DNA from: UBA7236 sp043727235
GTDB taxonomy: Bacteria; Bacteroidota; Bacteroidia; Chitinophagales; BACL12
Direction: 5' to 3'
Length of the DNA: 15,268 nt
NCBI GenBank assembly: GCA_043727235.1
Contig: JAYSYX010000045.1
Span: 1 to 15,268 of the forward strand
The notes beneath the pieces were generated by a model. That model saw only the letters and a list, made by a program, of their open reading frames with translations. It was not told the DNA's origin and did no database searches. This document shows positions 1-7,800 of the stretch, one piece after another. A program made the position numbers and the translations under genes. Numbering within the stretch: position 1 is the first letter of the stretch; each line of letters begins with the position of its first letter.

Positions 1-494
1 GGAATGATGCCTTGTTCTTCAAACAAAATTTTGTTAACTACTTCAGGATTTGCAATATCAACAACAGATATATATTGCCCATTTTTTAGAGAATAAAAAT
101 AATTACCTGCAATAGCGATCTGTTCATTGTTCAAGGAAACATTTTCATTTATAACCTTTTTAAAATTATTGCCGAATTTGAATACACCATCAAATTTGGT
201 GGCAGCAAAAAACTCGCCGTCATCACTTTCGGCCAGTGCATATACAATGGCGCCATCTATTCCTTCTTTAAATAAATAATTGGTGAATTTAAACCCGTCG
301 AAGCGGCTTACTCCGCGTTCGGTGGCAAACCACAAGTAACCCCTGGCATCATGAATTATATCATATATATTGGAATTGGCAAGTTCATCAGCAGCAGTGT
401 ATTGCCTTGTTGGAAATAATTGTGCATGCGTTTTATTAAAAAATAAAATGAATGCTAAAAGTGTACAACAATATTTATAAAAGAGTGGTTTCAA
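1..494 (-). CDS. Sensor histidine kinase, N-terminal part (periplasmic two-component propeller); partial at window edge
   Basis: This gene is the start of a sensor protein that runs off the left edge; about 164 residues are visible. It opens with a signal peptide (hydrophobic core around residues 9-19, likely cleavage after KTHA at residue 24). A two-component regulator propeller (Reg_prop) blade follows at about residues 43-67, with the hallmark GYLWFAT and GVSRFDG, and a weaker blade at about 84-108. In this family the propeller is normally followed by a Y_Y_Y domain, one membrane helix and a LytS-type histidine kinase; those parts are outside the window and are inferred. No ATG exists in the frame. 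A TTG at 494-492 is the only sensible start: it is preceded by AGGG three bases upstream and gives a normal signal peptide. The start lies nine bases after the stop of the LytTR regulator gene, so the two are very probably co-transcribed as a cognate pair. Confidence 0.8.
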   Translation of the reverse strand, partial: MKPLFYKYCCTLLAFILFFNKTHAQLFPTRQYTAADELANSNIYDIIHDARGYLWFATERGVSRFDGFKFTNYLFKEGIDGAIVYALAESDDGEFFAATKFDGVFKFGNNFKKVINENVSLNNEQIAIAGNYFYSLKNGQYISVVDIANPEVVNKILFEEQGII

Positions 495-503
495 TTTCCC
501 TAA

Positions 504-1244
504 TTAAATTGAAATGGATAATTTTTTCATTGCATCCATAAAATCACTATATCTCGCTTTAGGAAGTTGTATTTTGGCGTCATCTACCATTACTATCACT
601 CCTCCATCTTCCCGCAAAAATTCTTTTACGAAATTGAGATTAATAATATAAGAGCGGTGAACTCTGAAAAAAATATTGTCCTTTAAATTATCCTCAAATA
701 CTTTTAATGGTTTTGAAACGAAATAAGATTTTTTTTCCTTCACAAAAACACGGGTATAATTACTTTCGGCTTCAAGTCTGATAATATCTTTCATTTCAAT
801 TACACTGAATCCGCCTGTATGGCTTAAAGTTATACGTCCCGGTTTTTCATTTTCCGTAACCAGATCCGATTTTTTCTGATTAAAGTAATCCGTAATTTTA
901 TTTACGGCCTGTTGCAATTCTTTTATAACAATTGGTTTAAGAATATAATCAATGGCCCCTGCTTTAACCGCCTGAATTCCATACTCTTTATGCGCAGTTA
1001 CAAATACAACGGCAAAATCTTTTTTGGCAAGTGAATCAAGCAGGTCGAAACCGTTCAATTCAGGCATATTAATATCGAGAAACAATACATTAGGTGTGTG
1101 CGACAATATTTTTTCTTTGGCTTCAGCAGCGCTCGAAGCCTCAGCTATAATTTCTATTTCGGGACAATATTTTTCAAGAAGCACACTTAGGTTTCTCCTT
1201 CCCGGTTCTTCATCATCAATTAAAATTGCTGTGTATTTATCCAT
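504..1244 (-). CDS. LytTR-family response regulator
   Basis: This is a two-component response regulator of 246 residues from the chosen start. The receiver domain spans about residues 3-118. Its acidic pocket is D10/D11/E12, the phospho-acceptor is D57 in LFLDINMP, the switch Thr is T83 and the conserved Lys is K103 in LKP. The LytTR DNA-binding domain occupies about 136-240 and includes the typical FFRVHRSYIINLNFV segment. On phosphorylation such proteins bind direct repeats upstream of target genes. I chose the ATG at 1244 because it begins directly before the first receiver strand. A longer reading from a TTG at 1271 adds nine residues, and that TTG lies inside a -7 promoter box. The partner is most likely the propeller sensor gene immediately downstream. 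The order here is regulator first, then sensor. Confidence 0.92.
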   Translation of the reverse strand: MDKYTAILIDDEEPGRRNLSVLLEKYCPEIEIIAEASSAAEAKEKILSHTPNVLFLDINMPELNGFDLLDSLAKKDFAVVFVTAHKEYGIQAVKAGAIDYILKPIVIKELQQAVNKITDYFNQKKSDLVTENEKPGRITLSHTGGFSVIEMKDIIRLEAESNYTRVFVKEKKSYFVSKPLKVFEDNLKDNIFFRVHRSYIINLNFVKEFLREDGGVIVMVDDAKIQLPKARYSDFMDAMKKLSISI

Positions 1245-1268
1245 GGTATTTTTTTTGGTGTTATAAAC

Positions 1269-1276
1269 CAAAGTTA
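1269..1276 (-). promoter_or_regulatory. Putative Bacteroidota -7 promoter box (TAACTTTG) for the LytTR regulator
   Basis: On the minus strand the bases read TAACTTTG, an exact match to the Bacteroidota sigma factor -7 consensus TAnnTTTG. It ends 24 bases before the ATG of the regulator gene. No well-spaced TTG/TTTG -33 element is seen; the nearest TTTG is only 11 bases further upstream. If real, it makes the regulator-sensor pair a transcription unit separate from the GH3 gene. Confidence 0.4.
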
Positions 1277-1314
1277 AACATAAAAACCAAACCTTATTCT
1301 GAAGGCAATTGATG

Positions 1315-2823
1315 TTAAATAAATTGTCTTATCTCTTCGAGGTGTATACGTTCATTGCTAAGTCTGGGCACTTTGTGTTGGCCACCTAATTTTCCCTTCG
1401 ATTTGAGCCAATCGTAGAAGGCGCCTCTTTTCGCAACATGCACAACCGGCATTTTAAGCGCAATATCCTTATATCTTTTAGCCTCATAGTCACTATTTAC
1501 TGATTTAAGGGTGTCGTCTAAAGTGCTGATAAAAAGATTAATATCATTTGGCATTTGTTCAAATTCAATGATCCATTCATGGCCTCCTTTTTCCTTTCCT
1601 TCAATATAAATTGGTGCTGCAGTATATTCTGTTACTTTCGCATTGGTTCGTGCACTCGCTTCCTCAATTGCTTTATCAGAATTATCAACTATCACTTCTT
1701 CACCGAATGCATTTATAAAATGTTTTACCCTGCCGGTAATTTGTATTCTATAGGGATTTTTTGAAGTAAATTTAATGGTATCCCCTATCTTATATCTCCA
1801 CAATCCCGCATTGGTGGATATTACGATAGCATAATTTTTATTAAGTTCTACCTGCTCCCATGTATGCGTTATTGGATCTTCTTTGTCAAATTCTTCCAAT
1901 GGAATAAATTCATAAAAAATTCCGTAATCAGGCATTAATAACATTTCTTCAGATATTAATCTGTCCTGAAAAGCAAAAAAACCTTCACTTGCATTATAGG
2001 TTTCAATATAATGCATATTATCACCCTTTATTAATTCTTTAAATTGATTTCTATATGGTTTAAAACTTACTCCACCATGTATATATAGTTCCAGATTTTT
2101 CCAGATATCCTTTAAATTATTTTTGCCGGTCAATTCAAATAAACGTCGTATCAAAACAATGGTCCAGGTAGGAACTCCCGCAATACTGGTCACATTTTTA
2201 TTGATGGTGTGATTTGCCATGGATGAAATTTTACTTTCCCATTCATCCATCAAAGCAATTTTTAGTGAAGGTGTCATTGCATATCGTGTAAGCAGTGGCA
2301 TATTTTGCATCATAACCGCACTTACATCACCAAATTTTGAAAATTGATTTAATTTATTGATCTGATGACTGCCACCCATCAATAATGTTTTTCCTGAAAA
2401 TAGTTTTGATTCCGGATTGTTGTGCAAATACATGGCGATCACATCCTTTCCACCCTTATAATGACAGTCCTTTAATGCATTTTTACTAACCGGAATAAAT
2501 TTACTTTTATCGCTTGTAGTTCCCGAGGATTTTGCGAACCATATTATTGGTTCGTTCCATAAAATATTTTGTTCTCCCTGCATTAATCTGTCGATAAATG
2601 GTTTTATCGTATCATAATCCTGCACCGGAAATCTATTTTTCAGATCGCTTATATTTTTTACAGACTTATAATCGTTATTTTTACCCCACTCTGTATTTTC
2701 TCCACCGGAAATTAATTTTTTAAATACTGTTTCCTGTGCACTTACGGGATCATTCACAGCAGCTTGAATGCGGTCAACTCGCCGCTTAAAAATTGTAGAG
2801 GTAATAGAGTGAATGATGTACAT
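1315..2823 (-). CDS. GH3 auxin-responsive promoter family protein (predicted acyl-adenylating amido synthetase)
   Basis: This is a 502-residue cytoplasmic protein of the GH3 family, a branch of the ANL adenylating enzymes. Plant members adenylate a carboxylic acid such as jasmonate or indole-acetate and join it to an amino acid. The substrate of bacterial members is not established. Visible motifs are the phosphate-binding loop SSGTTSDKSK at 99-108, YNASEGFF at 276-283 (ATP motif 2), LWRYKIGD at 341-348 (motif 3), the hinge region ITGRVKHFINAFGEEV at about 362-377, and a C-terminal GKLGGQHKVPRL at 477-488 that carries the expected lysines. Length and motif order fit an intact enzyme. It starts at the only upstream ATG and follows lptB by 47 bases on the same strand, so co-transcription is likely. 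The family assignment is firm; the reaction in this organism is unknown. Confidence 0.9.
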   Translation of the reverse strand: MYIIHSITSTIFKRRVDRIQAAVNDPVSAQETVFKKLISGGENTEWGKNNDYKSVKNISDLKNRFPVQDYDTIKPFIDRLMQGEQNILWNEPIIWFAKSSGTTSDKSKFIPVSKNALKDCHYKGGKDVIAMYLHNNPESKLFSGKTLLMGGSHQINKLNQFSKFGDVSAVMMQNMPLLTRYAMTPSLKIALMDEWESKISSMANHTINKNVTSIAGVPTWTIVLIRRLFELTGKNNLKDIWKNLELYIHGGVSFKPYRNQFKELIKGDNMHYIETYNASEGFFAFQDRLISEEMLLMPDYGIFYEFIPLEEFDKEDPITHTWEQVELNKNYAIVISTNAGLWRYKIGDTIKFTSKNPYRIQITGRVKHFINAFGEEVIVDNSDKAIEEASARTNAKVTEYTAAPIYIEGKEKGGHEWIIEFEQMPNDINLFISTLDDTLKSVNSDYEAKRYKDIALKMPVVHVAKRGAFYDWLKSKGKLGGQHKVPRLSNERIHLEEIRQFI

Positions 2824-2870
2824 TATTGCCGTAAAAATAAACTCAATACATTAAAAATAGTTACTTCCAA

Positions 2871-3638
2871 TCAATTATTATAGGGAGTAACTGTATTCTC
2901 TTCATTGCGTATGTTTTTGCGCAAAATGAAATTTTGTCCAAGATACACTTTTCGCACCTGTGGATCGTTGGCAAGATCTTCTGCCGTACCCTGTTTTAAA
3001 ATTTTTCCTTCAAACAACAAATATGCGCGATCGGTAATTGAAAGAGTTTCCTGCACATTGTGATCGGTGATCAAAACACCAATTTTTTTAAACTTTAGTT
3101 TCTCCACAATCTGCTGAATATCCTCCACCGCTATAGGGTCAATTCCAGCAAAGGGCTCATCCAGCAAAATAAATTTAGGGTCTGTTGCAAGCGCTCTTGC
3201 TATCTCTGTTCTTCTACGCTCACCACCACTCAATACATCGCCATTGCTTTTCCTCACATTTTCCAGTCCGAACTCACCTATAAGAGTTTCCAATTTTTTC
3301 TTTTGATCCAGTCTGCTGAGTTTTGTCATCTGTAAAACACTGGCAATATTATTCTCCACACTCATTTTTCTGAAAACGCTGGCTTCCTGAGGAAGATATC
3401 CAATTCCTAATTGCGCTCTTTTATACATCGGATAATCAGTAATATCCTTATCATCGAGAAATACCTTTCCCGACATGGGTTTTATCAATCCTACTATCAT
3501 GTAAAAGGAAGTGGTTTTACCGGCACCATTCGGACCTAATAATCCAACTATTTCACCTGGATTAACTTCCACGCTCACCTCGTTTACCACGGTGCGGTTC
3601 TTGTACTTTTTAATTAATTTTTCTGCTCGCAATATCAC
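2871..3638 (-). CDS. lptB: LPS export ABC transporter ATP-binding protein LptB
   Basis: This is the ATPase subunit of the Lpt system, which on the cytoplasmic side of the inner membrane (with LptF/G) powers extraction of lipopolysaccharide and its delivery to LptC/A/D. The protein has 255 residues. Walker A is GPNGAGKT at 35-42, the Q-loop Gln is Q84, the signature is LSGGE at 136-140, Walker B is FILLDEP at 156-162 with catalytic E161, and the switch His is H193. The GIDPIAV stretch and the VYLG..F.L ending are typical of LptB rather than of other ABC ATPases. About 15 extra residues follow that ending. The start codon is GTG, giving the family's usual MILRAE start. It begins 20 bases after the recJ stop and precedes the GH3 gene on the same strand. 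LptF, LptG and LptC are not in the window. Confidence 0.93.
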   Translation of the reverse strand: MILRAEKLIKKYKNRTVVNEVSVEVNPGEIVGLLGPNGAGKTTSFYMIVGLIKPMSGKVFLDDKDITDYPMYKRAQLGIGYLPQEASVFRKMSVENNIASVLQMTKLSRLDQKKKLETLIGEFGLENVRKSNGDVLSGGERRRTEIARALATDPKFILLDEPFAGIDPIAVEDIQQIVEKLKFKKIGVLITDHNVQETLSITDRAYLLFEGKILKQGTAEDLANDPQVRKVYLGQNFILRKNIRNEENTVTPYNN

Positions 3639-3658
3639 AACTACTAAAATTTATTATT

Positions 3659-5356
3659 TTAATTGATCTTTATTTCCCTGACATTTAATTGCAGACATTT
3701 CATATCTCTGAAATTATTTTCTTCAATGGTATAACTAAGATCTAAACTCGACCCCTTTGCAATTTCATTAAAATAATTTCCTTTTTGAAAGGCGATTGCC
3801 TCCGCATTATATAAATTAATGTCTTTAATACTCAATTTTAAATGATTATCACCCACAATTTTTGATCTGCCATTATTTTTTAATTTACTTGTCATAAAAA
3901 CCGGATACATATTCTGAGGTCCGAAGGGTGCAAATTGTTTTATGATATTATTAAATGTTGGTGTAATATCTTTTAATTCCAATGCAGAATCAATTTCGAT
4001 TTCGGGTATCAATTGTTCGGGTTTGATTGTTGCTTTTACTACCTCTTCAAAACGATCTTTGAATTTACTCAGATTTTCAGGCCTAAGGGATAGACCGGCA
4101 GCATACATATGCCCGCCAAATTGTTCAAGTAGATCACTGCATTGTTTTATTGCTTCATAAATATCAAAATTCTTTACTGATCGCGCACTTCCGAACAACA
4201 TTCCATTAGATTCGGTGAGTAAAATTGTTGGCCTGTAATAATGATCCAAAAGACGGGATGCCACAATTCCCACTACTCCTTTATGCCATTCGTTGCTGCA
4301 TAAAACGGTAGTAACTTTATTTGCCACATTTTCATCTTCCTGCAACATTCGTATTGCATCGAGGGTTATTTTTTTATCTATTTCTTTTCTGTCTACATTT
4401 TTTTCCTGCAGAATGTCCGCTCCATCCTTTGCTTTTTCCACCGATTCGGAAACCAGCATTCGCACCGCCTTATTTGCATCGTCCATGCGACCCGCGGCAT
4501 TAATTCTCGGGCCAAGTCCGAATACAATATTGGAAATAGAAAGTGGAGTATTGTATCCCGTTATTTCGATCAATGCTTTTAATCCGGGACGTGGGTTTGC
4601 GTTTAATTGTTCTAGTCCGCAAAAGGCCAGTACGCGATTTTCACCGGTTATTGGGACAATATCACTTGCAATACTTACCACTACAAGATCGAGTAATGGA
4701 ATAATTTTTTCATCCGGAATATTGTGTTGCATCGCGAATGCCTGTACCAATTTAAATCCTATTCCACATCCGCTCAATTCACGGTAGGGGTAATTGCAAT
4801 CCGGCTGATGCGGATCTAAAATAGCAACTGCATCCGGCACTTTATCACCGGGAATATGGTGATCACAAATAATAAAATCAATATTTCGTTCATTGGCATA
4901 ATCAACTTTATCATTTGCTTTTATTCCACAATCCAAAGCAATAATCAGTGTGCAATTATTTTCTTTTGCATAATCAATTCCCTTAAAGGAAATTCCATAT
5001 CCTTCATTATAACGATCAGGAATATAATAATCCAAATTGGAATAAATTTCGCGAAAGAAAGAATAGACCAAAGCAACAGAGGTAGTGCCATCTACATCAT
5101 AATCGCCAAAAATTAATATCCTTTCATTTTTTGAAATAGCTAAAACAATTCGATCAACCGCCTTCTGCATATCCTTCATTAAGAAAGGATCGTAAAGATC
5201 ATATATTGTTGGTCTGAAAAATTTTTTCGCTTCTTCGTATGTATGAATTCCACGTTGAATAAGCAGTTTACAAATGATAGGATTTACTTTTAATTGCTGT
5301 TGCAAAGAGTTCACCTTTTCCTCATCTGTTTCTTTAAACACCCATCTTTTGTCCAT
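3659..5356 (-). CDS. recJ: Single-stranded-DNA-specific exonuclease RecJ
   Basis: RecJ degrades single-stranded DNA 5' to 3' in RecF-pathway recombination, mismatch repair and fork processing, and needs Mn or Mg. The protein has 565 residues, the normal size for the compact bacterial form. The DHH-family motifs are present: FGDYDVDG at 83-90 (motif I), LDCG at 141-144, and CDHHIPG at 164-170 (DHH motif). They are followed by SIASDIVP at 228-235 and FGLGPRINAAGRM at 279-291. The DHHA1 part contains NEWHKGVVGIVASRL at 355-369 and GGHMYAAGLS at 414-423. The C-terminal OB-like region covers about 450-560. All metal-binding Asp/His positions that I can recognise are kept. The ATG is 16 bases after the stop of the subtilase gene, and lptB follows after 20 bases, so recJ sits inside a run of same-strand genes. 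Confidence 0.95.
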   Translation of the reverse strand: MDKRWVFKETDEEKVNSLQQQLKVNPIICKLLIQRGIHTYEEAKKFFRPTIYDLYDPFLMKDMQKAVDRIVLAISKNERILIFGDYDVDGTTSVALVYSFFREIYSNLDYYIPDRYNEGYGISFKGIDYAKENNCTLIIALDCGIKANDKVDYANERNIDFIICDHHIPGDKVPDAVAILDPHQPDCNYPYRELSGCGIGFKLVQAFAMQHNIPDEKIIPLLDLVVVSIASDIVPITGENRVLAFCGLEQLNANPRPGLKALIEITGYNTPLSISNIVFGLGPRINAAGRMDDANKAVRMLVSESVEKAKDGADILQEKNVDRKEIDKKITLDAIRMLQEDENVANKVTTVLCSNEWHKGVVGIVASRLLDHYYRPTILLTESNGMLFGSARSVKNFDIYEAIKQCSDLLEQFGGHMYAAGLSLRPENLSKFKDRFEEVVKATIKPEQLIPEIEIDSALELKDITPTFNNIIKQFAPFGPQNMYPVFMTSKLKNNGRSKIVGDNHLKLSIKDINLYNAEAIAFQKGNYFNEIAKGSSLDLSYTIEENNFRDMKCLQLNVREIKIN

Positions 5357-5372
5357 GCACTAAAAGTTATTA

Positions 5373-7031
5373 TTAATGTTGAATGATAAAACTTGAAGTA
5401 TAATAATCAGGAGAATTGATCTCATTAATTCTCAAAAAATATATCCCGTTAGAAAACGAATGAACGGATAAACCCTTTAAAAGAATGGAAGGGTCGGTAA
5501 TAATCTCAGAAAAAACCACTTGTCCTGTTTCGTTAACTATATTTATTATAATATTCTCATTAAATATATTATTTGAAGAAATAAATAATTTATCCGTAAC
5601 AGGATTTGGATAAGCATTTAAATTAAATGAGGTATGGTCCTCCACAATTATATCATCGGAACAATAACCTGTTTCTACCAAATTATTTAAAGCATGGAAA
5701 ACATTTAATCTTCCGTTGCTTACTGTAATTCCATTGAGGTCATCAACAAAATCGACTCCATTTAAAATATAATCTTTCAATAATAAAGCCATTGCCGGGG
5801 GATTGAATTTATAATCCTGCATAAATTTTTCGCAAGCAGCGGAATACAATAATGCAATTGCACCTGCAACATGAGGTGCCGACATGGAGGTTCCGGATTG
5901 AAGCCCGTATAAATTATCCAATTGGGTTGAATATACTAATTGCCCGGGTGCACCGAGATCAATTGAAATTGCACCGTATGCGGCAATAAATAAATTATCT
6001 GCTTTATCTGTATTTGTTACGGTAATAAGATGATTGGAGGCACAAGCGGTAGGAATATCCAAAATGACATCAATATTCGCAGAAAAATTTGCAGTTGCGC
6101 CAACACTTAAAATTCCAAGTGTTCCTAACGAATCATACATTGCACACCATATCGGGAACGAGTCCGGATTACCAAAATCTACTCCGAAGGAAGAATTAGA
6201 TGCAACAATAAAAGCACCTTTTGCGCCGTCGGTCTGGTCATATAATTCGCGCATCACAAAAACATAGGAATAAGAAGCAATTGCATCTGCCTCATTGGTA
6301 ATATTATATACCGGCAGTACTTTAACTTCCCAATTTACCCCTGTTACACCAATTCCGTTATTTCCTTTTGCTCCTATAATACCTGCAACATGCGAACCGT
6401 GAAATCTGTTATCGGGAACTATGCCATTTGTATCAGTTGAATTCCATCCGTCATAATCGTCAACATATCCATTGCCATCATCATCAATTAAATTTAAGGG
6501 AATCTCATTATAATTTTTCCAATAATTAAGGTCCTCATGATCAAATTCCGCACCTTCACCAACAACTGCCACCACAATAGTGTCGCCATCAGCGGTTAAT
6601 CCGCCTGTGGTAATATCCCAGGCCAATTCTGCATCAATATCAGAATCTTCCAAACCACCTGTTGCACCATTATTAAACATATTCCACTGCTGGAAAAAAA
6701 GCGGATCATCCGGGAGTGAACGCTGTTGTGTAACATGATTAAATTGGACATTTGCTACTAAAGGATGAGTGAAAAAAATATCATATATCTTTTTGTCCTC
6801 AATTAATTCAGCATTAAACACGACGGTATAAATATTTAATCTTTCAGAAATAGTTTTATTTACAGAGAGTTGAAAATGGTTTTCGGCGTTAATTTTTATG
6901 ATAATATTTTCTATGGAAGCATCCTTAAATAATTGTACAATTAATTCTCCGGAAATGCGTTGTGCATTTTGCGCAAAAATTCCACCTGATAAAAGGCATA
7001 AATAAAAACAATATTTAATTTTTCTGATCAT
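5373..7031 (-). CDS. Secreted S8 subtilase-family protein with T9SS C-terminal sorting domain; catalytic Asp position is Gly
   Basis: This 552-residue protein has a signal peptide (residues 1-20, cleavage after IFA), an I9-like propeptide (about 25-105), an S8 peptidase domain (about 135-450) and a type IX secretion sorting domain (about 470-552, starting NAYPNPVTDKLFIS). It is therefore expected to cross the outer membrane through the T9SS and be released or anchored at the surface. The His region is FHGSHVAG (H211), the oxyanion Asn is N315, and the nucleophile is S382 in GTSMSAPHVAG. The first triad motif, normally V-I/V-D-x-G, reads VVGEG with G158 where Asp is expected; the codon is GGT. 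Loss of Asp usually cuts activity severely, so this may be a non-catalytic or weakly active member, or E159 may compensate. The rest of the fold is intact and the reading frame is open. The gene sits 43 bases after a lipoprotein gene and 16 before recJ. Confidence 0.88.
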   Translation of the reverse strand: MIRKIKYCFYLCLLSGGIFAQNAQRISGELIVQLFKDASIENIIIKINAENHFQLSVNKTISERLNIYTVVFNAELIEDKKIYDIFFTHPLVANVQFNHVTQQRSLPDDPLFFQQWNMFNNGATGGLEDSDIDAELAWDITTGGLTADGDTIVVAVVGEGAEFDHEDLNYWKNYNEIPLNLIDDDGNGYVDDYDGWNSTDTNGIVPDNRFHGSHVAGIIGAKGNNGIGVTGVNWEVKVLPVYNITNEADAIASYSYVFVMRELYDQTDGAKGAFIVASNSSFGVDFGNPDSFPIWCAMYDSLGTLGILSVGATANFSANIDVILDIPTACASNHLITVTNTDKADNLFIAAYGAISIDLGAPGQLVYSTQLDNLYGLQSGTSMSAPHVAGAIALLYSAACEKFMQDYKFNPPAMALLLKDYILNGVDFVDDLNGITVSNGRLNVFHALNNLVETGYCSDDIIVEDHTSFNLNAYPNPVTDKLFISSNNIFNENIIINIVNETGQVVFSEIITDPSILLKGLSVHSFSNGIYFLRINEINSPDYYTSSFIIQH

Positions 7032-7074
7032 GACTTATTTAGTAAAATTACAGAACTGTTTTCATATTCTGGAA

Positions 7075-7710
7075 TTATTGTTTGATCCATACAGAGCGAC
7101 ACACATCGATGGAGAGAGAATCCTGTATTGTATAATCCCAATTTAAAGTATCCGCACCGGAACTCATTGTTCCAATACCATTAAAAGATATTGCCGCTTT
7201 AATTGTATCCAGTGTTAGATATTGATTGTATTGACCTGAAACGGGTAAATTAAATGAAGCGGATAATCCCAGATTACTGATATTGCCCACCGTAACATAA
7301 AAAGTGTCACAATCGCAATCCTGAACTAATCCCGTATAAAAATAATTTCCCGAAGTGCAGGTATCGAATGCAGTATAATTCTGATCATAATAATCTGTTA
7401 TTGGCAGAACGATATCAACAAGTCGAACTTCCTGACTGATATTTCCTGCTTCATCTTCCACTAAATAGGTAACGGGATAGGTTCCATAATGATTTATATC
7501 AACTTCACTTAACACTTGAAGCGAAGCGGTCAGGTTGCAGGAATGATTATCAGCAACTTCAGCTCCCGGATCTTCATAAGGTTCGGTTCTGTAATGCAGG
7601 GTATCGGGATCTTCATTTAGTAAAATAACAGGAGATATGATATCTTCCCTTTTACAGGAAATGATAACAAGCACGCAAAGAGTGATTATTATTGAGAGTC
7701 GCAATTTCAT
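7075..7710 (-). CDS. Lipoprotein with DUF5011-like immunoglobulin-fold domain
   Basis: This is a predicted outer-membrane or periplasmic lipoprotein of 211 residues. The N-terminus MKLRLSIIITLCVLVIISC is a lipoprotein signal with the lipid-modified Cys at residue 19. An Ig-like domain of the DUF5011 type follows at about 27-103, with the family's YEDPGAEV and YLVEDEAGN (82-90) signatures. The remainder (104-211) is unrecognised and beta-rich, with cysteines at 118, 132, 134 and 204. Its last 25 residues resemble those of the lipoprotein encoded at 7801-8502 (a DYTxQD segment, then a Cys before a basic/aromatic end), so the two are probably paralogues. Its function is unknown; such domains are usually surface adhesion or carbohydrate-associated modules. 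A -7 box lies 7 bases before the ATG. The subtilase gene follows after 43 bases and may share the transcript. Confidence 0.8.
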   Translation of the reverse strand: MKLRLSIIITLCVLVIISCKREDIISPVILLNEDPDTLHYRTEPYEDPGAEVADNHSCNLTASLQVLSEVDINHYGTYPVTYLVEDEAGNISQEVRLVDIVLPITDYYDQNYTAFDTCTSGNYFYTGLVQDCDCDTFYVTVGNISNLGLSASFNLPVSGQYNQYLTLDTIKAAISFNGIGTMSSGADTLNWDYTIQDSLSIDVCRSVWIKQ

Positions 7711-7717
7711 AACTCAA

Positions 7718-7725
7718 CAAAAGTA
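7718..7725 (-). promoter_or_regulatory. Putative -7 promoter box (TACTTTTG) before the 211-residue lipoprotein gene
   Basis: The minus strand reads TACTTTTG, an exact TAnnTTTG match, ending only 7 bases before the ATG at 7710. Transcription would begin at or next to the start codon, giving an almost leaderless mRNA. It lies just downstream of the terminator of the preceding gene, which is where a new promoter would be expected. No clear -33 TTG was found at 17-23 bases upstream. Confidence 0.4.
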
Positions 7726-7745
7726 GGGAAATTAGACAGTCTTAT

Positions 7746-7780
7746 AAAAAGAAACACCCCGATATGAAAACATATCGGGG
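7746..7780 (-). terminator. Intrinsic terminator of the 233-residue lipoprotein gene
   Basis: A perfect 10-bp inverted repeat (CCCCGATATG at 7757-7766 and CATATCGGGG at 7771-7780) with a 4-base loop lies 20 bases after the stop of the gene at 7801-8502. On the minus strand the stem is followed by TGTTTCTTTTT, a U-rich tract. The orientation and spacing fit a Rho-independent terminator that isolates this gene from the downstream run of genes. Confidence 0.85.
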
Positions 7781-7800
7781 CGTACTTTAACTTTCGTTAA

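Noticed and set aside
1245..1271. Longer LytTR regulator starting at TTG 1271
   Set aside because: The TTG is part of the TAACTTTG promoter box, and the receiver domain starts directly after the ATG at 1244.
4293..4787. Plus-strand open frame of 164 codons
   Set aside because: It lies wholly antisense to conserved recJ sequence; its length reflects recJ codon bias and there is no independent support.
5373..7031. Calling the subtilase gene a pseudogene
   Set aside because: The frame is open from signal peptide to sorting domain and the other catalytic residues are kept; one substituted residue is not enough to call it broken.
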